Assembly: GCA_009801085.1 (NCBI GenBank)
Contig: VNWV01000010.1
Coordinates: 496,001 to 560,000 of the forward strand
Reading direction: 5' to 3'
DNA length: 64,000 nt
Source: Lasiodiplodia sp. COLG20
Lineage: Eukaryota > Ascomycota > Dothideomycetes > Botryosphaeriales > Botryosphaeriaceae
Numbering within the stretch: position 1 is the first letter of the stretch; every line of letters begins with the position of its first letter. The position numbers were made by a program, and so were the translations under genes. The notes beneath the pieces are model-generated. The model saw nothing but the letters and a program-made list of their open reading frames with translations. It did no database searches and had not been told where the DNA came from. Shown one piece after another: positions 23,299 to 33,724 of the stretch.

Positions 23299-25040
23299 TC
23301 ATAAGGTCGAAGCCCTCGAAAACTCTCCCCTCGCCCTGATCCTCTTACCAAAGACAAAGAACAAGTACGGAATCGGTATCAGCGCAACAGCAAAGAAGCC
23401 GAAAATGCTAATACCCCAGCCAACGCCGAGGTTATGCAGCATCGGAGTAATAAAGAGCGGAAAGGCTCCAGCAAAGACGCTGCGCAAGAACGTGTTCGCA
23501 GCGACGGCAGAAGCGGCATACTGGCGGAAGGTGTCAATGAGGTAGTTAAGGGCAGCCTGAAAGATGGTGAAGAAGCCGACGCCGACGCAGGTGGCGCCGA
23601 TGACGGGAGCGATCCAATGGACGCCCTTGGCGTCGCCCGTCCAGGCAAAGATGAAGAGGCCGCCCGAGAAGAAGACGGAGCCGAACATCATGGGCGGCAG
23701 GCGCGCCTCCGGGACCGGTTTGCCCTTGTTCTGCTGCAGCTTGCGGAAGTAGTACTTCTGGTTCAGGACGTTGGCGCAGGCGCCGAACAGGATGCCGACC
23801 AGCAGGGCGAGGAAGGGCAGCGCGCCGACGACTTGGTTCCAGCCGCGGATTTCTTGGAAGACGACGGGGAAGGCGGCGAGCTGCGCGTAGAGGATGGCGT
23901 AGACGAAGGATGCGTAGAGGGCGACGAGGAAGCAGATGGGGGTGAATAGGAGCTGGAATGGTCGAACGAGATATTTGCGGCCGAGCTCCTTGAGGCTGAC
24001 GTCCCATTCTTCATGCTTGGCGTGTAGAGCCCAGTTTCCAGTCTCATGCCTGAGGCGACGAGCTTTGTACACAAGTAGCTTCGGCGGGTAGGACTCATCA
24101 AGGAAGATGACATCAAGAACAAGGATGAACATTTGGAGAATGCCGGTAAGCTATCAAATGATTAATAAGGAGCATAGTCAGCAATTGCATATCAACTTAC
24201 ATATTGTGTCCATCTCCAACCTAGATAGCTCGTCTGAACAACAGCGCCACCAACGATCGGTCCCAATGTTGGTCCACCAACGACAGCCATAGCGTAGCCG
24301 ACGATTGCGACACCTCGCTGTTTCGGAGTCCAGATATCCCCGAGCACACCGCCGGTGTTCGTTACTGGAGCGCTGGCGAAGAGACCGGCAAAGAAACGGG
24401 TAATCATTACTGTCTGAATGTCTTTGGCTGCTGCTGTCCCAAAGGCGAAGATGGCAGAGATGAAGTAGGGAATCATAACGGCAGGTTTGCGGCCATAAAC
24501 TTCACTCAATGGCGCCCATAGCAGCGGACCGAGGCCGAAGCCGAACAGGAGTAGGGAGGTTCCAAGAGTGCTAACTGTTCTGCCGACGTGAAATTCTTTG
24601 GCGACTTGCTCTGTACCAGAACTGTAAACACTACTGGCAAAGGTGGCACCCATGGTTGTGAAGCCATACAGGACGGTGGTAATGATTTTCTTCCGATTCT
24701 CCCAGTTGATCGGACGGTAAGGATCGTCTTCGCCATCGAAATCAACAATAACATCTGGGCCAGTCTTGGCGTGGGAGAGAGCGTGGGAAAAAGGTGCAAC
24801 GGGTCGTCTTGAGCGCACTCTAGAGAGGACGGAGTGGGCACGTGATTGTGTGCGGGCGACGATGGAAGATTGGTGACTGTTGACAGGGTGAATTGTCTCT
24901 GCCTTCTCCAGCTCGGCAGATACGCCGGGGATGGGGATGTCTCTAGCGGCACTGATATCGGCCGAGGAGGAGCTAGCAGTCGACGAAGGTGTGGGCCTGT
25001 CGTCTTCCCGACTGACGTCTGCGTGCTCGATTTGCGGCAT
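23299..25040 (-). CDS. MFS transporter, DHA1 drug/polyamine:H+ antiporter type
   Basis: Exons 25040-24201 and 24150-23299; 563 residues. The 50-nt intron has a GTAAGT donor and joins GWRWTQY to LTGILQM in phase 0. A Ser/Arg-rich cytosolic N-terminus of about 110 residues precedes 12 predicted membrane segments. The family motif WAPLSEVYGRKP follows segment 2, and the segment 5 block VVGGPTLGPIVGGAVV is present. These resemble the Tpo1/Flr1/benomyl-resistance branch of DHA1, which exports polyamines and xenobiotics at the plasma membrane. It converges with the HET gene (141 bp between stops) and is divergent from the thiolase gene. Confidence 0.88.
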
Positions 25041-26064
25041 GCTGTACGAGAGGTTGAAAAAGAAGTTGATCCGACATGGCTGGTGGATTTGGATTGCGGT
25101 ATATACGGTGTGGGCAATGGGACTTGTGGCGATCGGGAATGACGTTATGTCCGGTCAGGAGTGTGCAAGACTGAGGCCGAGAGCAGGCAAAGACCGTTGC
25201 GGCGGCCGAGCACTCGCGATCTCGCGCTTTTAGCCACACAGCGAAAGGCCGAGAGCGAGCCGTCCTAGCACCCACAAGCCGACACTGCCGAACCTCGACG
25301 CCGGCGAATTAGACGTAGAGCTATCTGCGCATTCCAAAGCCGCTAGTGAATGAAGATCTAAGGGATTCGGGCGCATCGGACCTTCCGTCCCCGTGCTCCT
25401 GCCTTTTCCTCAACTTCATATCCACAGACACAACTCGTTGGGAGCTGACCGAAAGCCGCTCTCCCACTTTGTCGAGTCATGGTAGCTGCAGGTGGACCAC
25501 AAGCCGATAGCGGGATTGGCAAGACATGGCGGCTGTTTGCAGAGGTCTTAGAGAGACGCAAGCAATTGGTGTTGAGAAAGCGAAAGTGTGAGGCGGAAAA
25601 GAGAGTTAGGAGCACGGACGACAGTGCATCTGTATACTGAAGCTAAATTGCCAGTTTTTGGCTGGTTCCCCGGATGGGACAGTCATCAGTAGCTGCGGGG
25701 TCAAGGTGCGCGAGAACTTGATCGGTTGCTGCCGAGGGTGGGCGTGGCGCATCCTTAGCCCGCAGTGGGCCCGACGGCAGCACATGTAACACCCGACCGT
25801 TATAACCTAGCCTCTGTCTTCACCCCAGGCCCTTGACTGCACGCCCTTGAACAATGCTGAGGGTGGCTGCAGGCTCGTATCTGTGGCGCGGCAGGAGGGT
25901 GATTGGCGAGGGTTGCACCGGCAAATAGAGCCAACTGCCGGCAGCCCCGAGGTCGATCGCCAGAGCCTCGGCCCAGCTGCCCCAGGAACCACCCCGATAA
26001 AGCTGCTCCTTCGTCTCCGCTTTCTCCGCGCCCTCACCCCCAAAGCTCACCGTCACTGTTCACC
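25041..26064. promoter_or_regulatory. Divergent promoter region, MFS transporter / thiolase
   Basis: About 1.0 kb separates the two divergent starts. It contains the leaders of both genes and one short plus-strand ORF listed separately. No TATA box stands out at a suitable distance from the thiolase start. Confidence 0.4.
25479..25640 (+). CDS. Possible 53-residue small ORF, function unknown
   Basis: ATG at 25479 opens 53 codons ending TGA 25638-25640. The predicted peptide is basic, with a helix-like centre (KTWRLFAEVLERRKQLVLRK), and is more protein-like than chance frames nearby. Codon use lacks the C-ending bias of the confident genes. No family was recognised. It lies between two divergent promoters, so it may be chance or a transcribed small ORF. 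Confidence 0.2.
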   Translation: MVAAGGPQADSGIGKTWRLFAEVLERRKQLVLRKRKCEAEKRVRSTDDSASVY

Positions 26065-27426
26065 ATGGCCACCGACAGACTCAAGTCCATTGTCTCGCAC
26101 ATCACCCCCGCCCGGAGCGGCCTTGCGACCATGTGCGTTTTCTGAGCTCCCAGCTCTCCCCGCAGCTGCTGATTCGCTCTTGACAGCACCCAGAAGAACC
26201 CTGACGATGTGGTTATTACCCTCGCCATCCGCACCCCGCTGTGCAAGGGCAAGAAGGGCGGCCTGAAGGACACGCCCCTGGAGGGCATCATGCTCAAGAT
26301 GCTTGAGCAGGTCGTCGCCAAGTCGAACTTGGACCCTGCTCTGGTCGAGGACATTTGCGTGGGAAATGTACGACAAGACCCTCGCTTCCCTATACGCTCC
26401 TGCTAATCTTGCCGAATCCAGGTCAGTGACGCCAAGGCTGCCTACTACGTCCGCGCTGCCATGCTCGCCGCTGGCTTCCCCAACACCACCGCTGGCTCCT
26501 CGGTCAACCGCTTCTGCAGCTCTGGACTGAAGGCCGTCCAGGACATTGCCGGCCAGATTGCCTCGGGCTCCATCGAGATTGGCGTCGGTATGGGTGTTGA
26601 GTCGATGACAAGTGGCGGTGACCGCCTGGAGCGCCCCTTCTGGCACGAGGTGCTGAAGAACCAGGAGGCTTCGGACTGCATGCAGCCCATGGGCCAGACG
26701 TCGGAGAACGTCGGCAAGGACTTTAACATCTCACGTGAGGAGCAGGACCGCTATGCTGCCGAGTCATACAGGAGGGCGGAGGAGGCGCAGAAGGCTGGGT
26801 GGTTCGATGACGAAATCGCTCCCATTAGCGTCACGGTCAAGGATCCCAAGACGGGCGAGGAGAAGAGGGTTACGCTCGCCAAAGACGAGGGCCCTCGCTA
26901 CGGTACCACGTTTGAGTCGCTCCAGAAGATCAAGCCAGCATTCTTGCCCCACGGCGATCGCAGCCACGCTGGCAACTCCAGCCAGGTCACCGACGGTGCC
27001 GCGGCGATTCTGCTGATGAAGCGCTCGCGGGCCGAGCAGCTTGGCCAGCCAATCCTGGGCAAGTATGTTGCTGCCACGGTCGCAGGCCTTGCTCCCCGCA
27101 TCATGGGCATCGGCCCGTCCATCGCCATCCCCAAGCTGCTCACCAAGCTGAACATCACCATCGACGACATTGACGTTGTTGAGCTCAACGAGGCCTTCGC
27201 TTCCATGGCCGTCTACTGCAAGGACACGTTGAAGATCCCGCACGAGAAGCTGAACGTCAGAGGTGGTGCCATCGCCCTCGGTCACCCGCTGGGCTGCACC
27301 GGAGCGCGGCAGATCGTTACCGGCCTCAGCGAGTGCAGGCGGCAAAAGAAGAAGATTCTCCTGACCAGCATGTGCATCGGAACGGGCATGGGCATGGCCG
27401 GTCTTTTTGTCAACGAGCAGCTGTAA
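26065..27426 (+). CDS. Peroxisomal 3-ketoacyl-CoA thiolase (acetyl-CoA C-acyltransferase)
   Basis: Exons 26065-26132, 26187-26367 and 26422-27426; 417 residues. Both introns are 54 nt, and the junctions restore GLATITQKNPDD and CVGNVSDAKAAYY. Catalytic residues are Cys115 in NRFCSSGL, His371 in GHPLG and Cys401 in MCIGTGMG. It cleaves 3-ketoacyl-CoA with CoA to give acetyl-CoA and a shortened acyl-CoA, the last step of beta-oxidation. Residues 5-13, RLKSIVSHI, fit a PTS2 peroxisomal signal (R-L-x5-H-hydrophobic), with Ile rather than the usual Leu or Ala at the end. The C-terminus (NEQL) is not a PTS1 signal. Length and motif order match the fungal Pot1 family. Confidence 0.94.
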
Positions 27427-27787
27427 ATGATTTCTTGTCTGAATTTCTCCAAAATGTAGCACCAAATAGCGAAATGTACATGCATGTTTGAAGCAGCTGT
27501 TCGCATGTTTCGGATTTCACGCGGCGTGAACTAGCGCGCCAAGCAAGTAGGCCCGGACCCGTTCCCCGCAGTGGGCGTGCATCCAATGTGGCGGTGCGCG
27601 GCGGCTCGAGCGCAACCGATAACCAGGCTGGCTCCCATCCGGGAACGGTGACGGCAGCTCGCTCCTTCGACTTCCGACTAGAGGCCTGTCCTGATTTCCT
27701 CTTCATTTATCCGTCTCCTGGCCTCTTCTCGCTGAAACATCACCCCTCGGGAGCTTCCTCGTACTGCATATACACCGCCACCCCACC
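27427..27787. other. Intergenic, thiolase 3' flank and promoter of membrane-protein gene
   Basis: This 361-bp stretch has no recognised gene. A pyrimidine-rich leader runs up to CACCATG at 27788. Confidence 0.45.
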
Positions 27788-29102
27788 ATGCCGGCTCCAC
27801 TGGCCAAAGGTAAGATCGGCGCCGCCACCCTCAGGCAACACCTTCTGTGCACAAGCCTGATCCACCATCTGTCCCCTTCCACGCCTTCTCCTGCGCTCCA
27901 GAATCTCTTTCTCCCTCTCTCCTCACCCCTCTTTGACCATGCCGCTTCCTAACCGTGCCCTTTCAGGCGCCATCATCGCCGCGTCGCTCATAGTAGCCGC
28001 CGGTATCGCCGTCTACCAGAACCCTCAGGTCCAGCAGTGGCTCGACGCCAGACGCCGCAAAATCGCCATCGCCCTGCACAATCTCGGCGACGAAATCAAC
28101 CCGCCCGCACACCGCAACCGGAACGCCCGCGAAGCCGACGAGCAGCGCCGCCGCCGCGAAGACATCATCCGACGTAACCGGAATGAGCTCATACGACGGG
28201 CCCGGGAAGAAGGAGTGGCCGTCGACCTGGACGAGCTCGCCCGCATCGGGGAGGAATATGACGAGAAAAACTCGCGGCGGCGCGGCCAGAGCTTCGACGA
28301 CCTGGTCAACGAAGATGGTATGCTCCGCGAGTCAGTATCGGGCTCTACGCTCAACGAGAAGCCTGTAGCCGCCACCGCCGCCACCGCCGTCGACACTAGC
28401 GCAGGACAAGGCCTCAGGAACCGCGGCTCTGGCGCCCGCGGATTTGTGAGCGGCTCATCTTACGCGGATCCATTCGCCGACGAAGGATCCGTCCTGTTCG
28501 ACCGTGACCTGATCGGCGCCGAGGACGAGGAGAACTCGGTCGACGGAAATGACGACGAGGAAGCGCCCGTGCCACACGACTTCACTACCCCATCTCGCGA
28601 GAGTACCGCCACCGTCGAGGCCGACCAGCCCGCGCCCCGACTAGTTGACCTGTCCGAACCGTTCGCCGCTCCCTTCAACCATGCGCAGCTCGCTCCGCCC
28701 GCCGATGCCGACGCCGCCACGGCCTCGTTCTACTCCACCATGTCCGGCCCCGCTGCCGACGCTGGCAACGACGCCGATATGGACGACTATGACGACGACA
28801 TGGGCGCGAGCACGGGTACCCTGACACCTACTGAGGACAACTTCTCGACCGATGCCTCGCTCATCGGCCGCGGCGCCGACGACGTAGCCGTCCTTTCGAC
28901 CCTGCAGAACAGCACCTTGTCCGTCGCCCACGGTGAAGGCGTCGATGCCCCTGGGAACCCGTTCAACAACAACGACGCTGCATTCGAGGAGGACCGCTTC
29001 AGCGATGCCAGCTTCTCTGACATCGGCGCCCGCACGCCCAGCAGCTGGACCGACGTCGGCAGCGACTTTGAGAGCGAAACCGCCAGCCAAGCCGGCCACT
29101 AG
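27788..29102 (+). CDS. Single-pass membrane protein with acidic disordered tail, function unknown
   Basis: Exons 27788-27809 and 27967-29102; 385 residues. The 157-nt intron has a GTAAGA donor and TTTCAG acceptor and joins MPAPLAKG to AIIAASLIVAAG. A single hydrophobic segment at residues 8-24 is followed by a highly basic helical region (about 35-90, Arg-rich) and then an acidic, Ser/Thr/Asp-rich and probably disordered tail. This is the layout of an N-terminally anchored organelle or ER membrane protein with a cytosolic tail. I do not recognise a named family. An in-frame ATG inside the intron (27939) gives an alternative N-terminus, MPLPNRALSG, if the intron is kept or transcription starts later. 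Confidence 0.7.
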
Positions 29103-31157
29103 ACTTGTTGGGGGATGTACAATTTTCATTGGAAGGCGTTTGAAAAGGCTTCGCTATGCACCTATTACCATTTGGTTTTAAATTGATACAGGGTACCCTT
29201 GGGTTATACAGGGAAAGGGAGGGACTGGTGTTGTTAGGATTTTCTTATATTTGGGGGCACAAAGCATTTGCATTGTATTACCTCTTTTCGACTTCGTACA
29301 TCGCTTTCATCAGGCGGCGTTTCTGCGACTAGCTCCTCCCAAGAGAAGCTTCGTTGGGGTTGGGTGTCAATCAAAACAGCGCAGGTGTTGCGGCTGCATA
29401 CAGGTGGTGGAAACTGCATGGCACTGAGTAACAGAAGGCCTTTCGAAATACCAATTACAGATATATCGGTGAAGAAATCGTATATATCTTTTTTTTCTTT
29501 CTCCCTGCTCAATACAATTTCCTTTGTTGCCTGTGGTGTGTTGAACGAAGCTGAATGGGATTGTCAGGCGTCCTACGCTATGTAGCACTGGTGCGTCACG
29601 CGGCACGCAGGGCTGAGTTGGGTATATCTGCAAGGCTGAAGGATCGGCGGTTGCTTAGTGTGGTTGCACAGGTGCACCGCCTCTTCCAGGGTGCCTTGCG
29701 GATATGCAAGTGTCCGGGTGTGAGTACCATGGCGTTTGTTACTGCTAGGTATCTTCGGAAATAGAGGACGACTTGCTTCTGGCAGATCTTTTGCCTGCGG
29801 TAGGTTGACCTGGTTGCACAAGCAAGTACTTGCAGCTATAAGCATGGTAGGTCCCTGAAGACCCGTGATATTTTGAGATGCTTTTGTTGGAACGGCTTAT
29901 CGAAGATTCTAAAACAAGGCAAAGTCCCTGTATACCAGGCGAAACTCGGTTCGAGGCCGTGAGCTGTAAGTTTCACGCTTCATCTATCTCGAAACCGGAA
30001 AAACACAGGAATGAAAGCCTGGGTAGCACAAAGGTTGCACAAAAATCTTGACCCGTGTCCACTTTGCCAGCGTTGAACACTCTTAAACCCAGCGTCAAGA
30101 CCGAACATTCGATTATCCTTCAAAAAGGCAGATCATTATTTGGAGTACTTGATATCACGCCGGAATACACCATGCGATGGTTACCAGAGAGCATTCCACG
30201 TGATTCGTAACATCGACCTTGCGTTCTAGACCTAGTCAATAGGCCCCTCTCTCTTTCTTTTGTTTCGTAAAAAAAAAAAAAAAAGATAAACAGGCCANNN
30301 NNNNNNNNNNNNNNNNNNNNNNNNNNNNNNNNNNAAAAAAAAAAAAAAAAAAAAAAAAAAAACATAAAGATCATTGCATTCTTTCTCGAATATACAGAGA
30401 AAAATAAAGTTGCTCCCTTCCATTGATAGACTCTGTTTTGCAGTATTTTACCAGCGCCGCTGCCTCAAGTGCAGACTGATCGATGTCTTTTGATATACTG
30501 CAGGCCAGTGTTCCATTGCAGGTAAGATTACACAACGTAGGACCCTATTCTCAACAAAGTGGATTCTCAACATCTCTGATGACTGTTACGCAGCTGTTGG
30601 ACTGGACCGTAGAGTTTGATTTCTGGTAGCGCGCACCATAAGTAAAATAGGTTTGGCGGCAAGGGACTAGCGAAATGTGGCGGTGCGCTGAAGCCACTTT
30701 CAGTTCGTGAGCTTGCATTCTTCAGCTACATACGAACGACATCAACCACGGATTATACCAAAGTCAGCCTGCATCTGTAGGGCGAGTGACGAAATACGGG
30801 ATACCCACTTTTTAGCTCCTGCTGTTTTCATCCATCGCACTCAGGCTGTCCCATATATCCGTGACGCCGCAGAACGCCTGATCCGCGCAGATCGACGTCT
30901 TTTATTAATTCCCGCTACCCGCGCGCGAGCAGGCCACCTTTCTTCCCGCGGCCCCGAACTCTGGCGTTTGCACCTACACGACTCAAGGCAACAAAGAATC
31001 AAACCTCATCATGCTTCGGTAGAAGTTACAGGAATCCAGGCCCATCACTGGTAATTTCGCCAACCAACAACATCCAACAAGACTTGCATCATATCCAGCC
31101 TTCACGTGCATCCAACCATCGCCATCGTCAGTGCAACTTGCCCGAAAAGAATCAAAG
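29103..31157. other. Gene-free 2-kb stretch with an assembly gap
   Basis: No coding sequence was recognised on either strand. The region is AT-richer than flanking genes and contains the N gap and its flanking A homopolymers. A gene fragment hidden in the gap cannot be excluded. Confidence 0.5.
30298..30334. other. Assembly gap (37 N)
   Basis: A run of 37 N lies between two A homopolymers, at about 30269-30284 and 30335-30361. The true size is unknown, and the homopolymers probably caused the gap. Confidence 0.99.
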
Positions 31158-32573
31158 ATGTACGAGAAACCAACGGCCCAATCCACCGCCTACCTTGACG
31201 GTCTCCGCGGCATCGCTGCCCTGGTTGTCTTCACTTTCCACACGCTTTGGGCCTACTGCGGCTTCGTCGAATATGGCTACGGTGATGGACCCAAAAACCA
31301 CCATTTCCTCCAACTGCCGTTCATCAGGCTCATCCACGCCGGCCACGCCATGGTCCCAATCTTCTTCGTCGTCGGCGGCTACGTGATGGCGCTGAAGCCG
31401 CTCCGCCGGATCCGCGCCAACGAGGTTCAAGGCCTCCATTTCCAAATTGCCGGATCCGTCTTCCGCAAGGCGATGCGGCTCTACATCCCGGCCATCGTCA
31501 CGACCTTCGTCTCGATGCTCACGCTGCGCCTCGGGCTCTGGGAGTACCCGCGGCACTTCATCATGAACCCGCGCTTGTTCAACTACCCGGACAAGCACCC
31601 GCCGCGGGCGCCGACGCTCGCGGCCGAGCTCAGCCGCTGGGCGGGCGCCACAGTCGACCTCGGGCGGATATTCAGCTACGTCAACGACGGCTTCGTGCTG
31701 CCCTGGTTCAACCCGTACGACCCGCACCTGTGGACGCTGCCCTTCGAGATGCGCTCCACGCTCGCCGTCGCCGCCGCCCTGCTCGCCATCTCCCGCTGCC
31801 GACGTGCAGCATTACGCATATCCCTCGTCGCTGCCGCCGTCGTCTTCGCCTGCTACCTCGACCGCTGGGAATGCGCGCTCTTCCTCTCCGGCACCCTGCT
31901 CGCCGACTTCGAGCTGTCCTTCCTGCACGACGACGACCCGTACGCCGCCCTCAGCCCCAAGTCAGCCAGCCCCAGAACCACCCTCGCAACCACCCTCCTC
32001 CTCTTCCTCCCCGCCCTCTACCTCCTCTCCACCCCCAACCTCCGCATCGCCCACACGCACCCCTTCGGCTACGCCTTCCTGGCCACTTACCTCGTGCCGC
32101 CGTCCATCACCGACCCCAAGCGCTTCCTCCACGGCCTCGGCGCCATTCTCCTCCTAGCTTCCCTCCTCCTGTCTCCCCCCTCGCTCCTCCGCCGCCCCTT
32201 CACCACGCGCCTCGCCACCGCCGCGGGGAAGAGGAGCTACAGCCTGTACCTCGTGCACGGCCCCGTGCTGCACGTCGTTGGATATGGCGTCGCCGGCCGC
32301 GTGTGGGCGGCGCTGGGCTTCGAGCGCGGGTTTTCGACGCAGATGGCTAGTCTGGAGGTGGCGCGGGCGGAGAGGGCGCGGTGGGCGGCGGGCGCGGGGG
32401 CGGGGGCGGTGTGCGCGTGGGGTGTTGCGTGGTGGGTGGCGGGCGTGTTGGAGAGGGCGGTTGGGGGGAGGAGGGTGGGGGGTTGGGCGGGGAGGGTGGA
32501 GGGGTGGGTTTGTGGGGGGAGGGGGAGGAAGGGGGTTGAGGAGAGGGAGAGGGAGGGGGGGTTGCTGAGGTGA
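31158..32573 (+). CDS. Acyltransferase 3 family membrane protein
   Basis: Single exon, 471 residues, starting at MYEKPTAQSTAYLDGLRG. The N-terminal block LDGLRGIAALVVFTFHTLW contains the Arg and His that mark the Acyl_transf_3 (OafA/NolL-like) family. It is followed by about ten hydrophobic segments, including PIFFVVGGYVMAL and the late block YSLYLVHGPVLHVVGY with its conserved His. Family members move acyl groups from acyl-CoA to sugars or other acceptors across a membrane; the acceptor here is unknown. The in-frame codons upstream of 31158 have no ATG. The last 80 codons or so turn strongly G-rich, giving a Gly/Arg/Trp-rich tail of doubtful conservation. Confidence 0.85.
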   Translation: MYEKPTAQSTAYLDGLRGIAALVVFTFHTLWAYCGFVEYGYGDGPKNHHFLQLPFIRLIHAGHAMVPIFFVVGGYVMALKPLRRIRANEVQGLHFQIAGSVFRKAMRLYIPAIVTTFVSMLTLRLGLWEYPRHFIMNPRLFNYPDKHPPRAPTLAAELSRWAGATVDLGRIFSYVNDGFVLPWFNPYDPHLWTLPFEMRSTLAVAAALLAISRCRRAALRISLVAAAVVFACYLDRWECALFLSGTLLADFELSFLHDDDPYAALSPKSASPRTTLATTLLLFLPALYLLSTPNLRIAHTHPFGYAFLATYLVPPSITDPKRFLHGLGAILLLASLLLSPPSLLRRPFTTRLATAAGKRSYSLYLVHGPVLHVVGYGVAGRVWAALGFERGFSTQMASLEVARAERARWAAGAGAGAVCAWGVAWWVAGVLERAVGGRRVGGWAGRVEGWVCGGRGRKGVEEREREGGLLR

Positions 32574-33724
32574 TTTTTAGTGGTGGTGGTGATGATGTTG
32601 GGTGGGTTTGTAGGAGGTCTGGTCTGATCTTGCTACTCTCGATGCTGTTGGAGGCTTGTTTTCAATATCTATTGATTTTTCTCTGGAATCTAGCGTCCGG
32701 ATATATTCGTGTATTTTAAAATCTCGTATCTGCGTCCGGACGAATAGCTTCAGCTGCCCGTGACATGAGCTAAGTGTTTTTCTTGGGGACGCTCCGGACA
32801 GGGCATTTAAAAGTGTTCAACTTCACTTAGATCTAGAGTTAAGCATCCGTTCACTCTGTCCCCGGGCTTTCGATTATCAAGAACCAGGAGTGATATCGAT
32901 GGTCTGCATTTTTTTTTTTTAAGCTCTGCGCGTCTGTCTGCGGGTGATATTAAATCTACATGTTCGTCTAGATAGTGCCTCCAAATACCTGCGTAACTCG
33001 AGCACCATTACTCGCGAATATATGTGATGGAGGCGAAGGATGCTCGGTCAGTAACTGTAGCGCGCATGCGTGAATATTTATCGCTGGCAGGCATGCTACA
33101 CTAAACCCAATTAGGCAACTAAGAGAAGGAAGCAAGCACGGCTTTACAGACTGTCGGCCTGCCGGCATGCTTCTTAATATGCAACCACGGAAGACTGTTT
33201 CTTTTAGCGCCCACTACGTAGGTGATTGTGACTCGTGGAGGTCAGGTTACATCACCGGTGGATGCCTATTGCTGCCCCACATCTCAGGCGCGTTTCCAAT
33301 CTCTGAAAAGCGCCGACACCGGCAACTTTTAAAGTTCGGAACCGCAAGTCATTCCCCATGTCAGGGCTTTCACCGCACCCGGTCACAAGCAGACGGCAGT
33401 TAAGAGCCGCAGGAACGGCCGTAATCATGGGTTCGTGGGCAGTGGTGCCGTGACCGGGTCAGGTGGTGCGGTCGACCGATTGGCTGAGGATGGCTGGAGC
33501 ATCCCGCTCGGGGGCCCCACGCCCCACAACACCAAGCGGCCCATTCCCCGCAAACGAGTGATCACGGGAATGGGGTGGTGGTGAACATCTCTCCCCACAC
33601 CGAAAATCAAGGTTTCGTGTGACCGGTTACAAAAAGCGGGTTCTGCTGCACTTTCCGCGTGAGATCTCTGGTTTGCACCTTCTCTCACCTTGTAACAGCG
33701 AATGCCAGCGGCCAACTATTCACC
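32574..33724. other. Intergenic, promoter of the hexose transporter gene
   Basis: No gene was recognised. The right half carries several CreA-type sites, listed separately. A T homopolymer lies near 32909-32920. Confidence 0.5.
33515..33598. promoter_or_regulatory. Cluster of CreA/CRE1-like sites
   Basis: CCCCAC occurs at 33515-33520, 33522-33527 and 33593-33598, and CCCCGC at 33546-33551. All are reverse complements of the carbon-catabolite repressor consensus SYGGRG. They lie 127-210 nt upstream of the hexose transporter start. The short consensus occurs often by chance, so only the density is suggestive. Confidence 0.4.

Noticed and set aside
29940..29975. GGTTCGAGGCC, a possible tRNA B box
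   Set aside because: No A box or acceptor stem pairing within tRNA distance.
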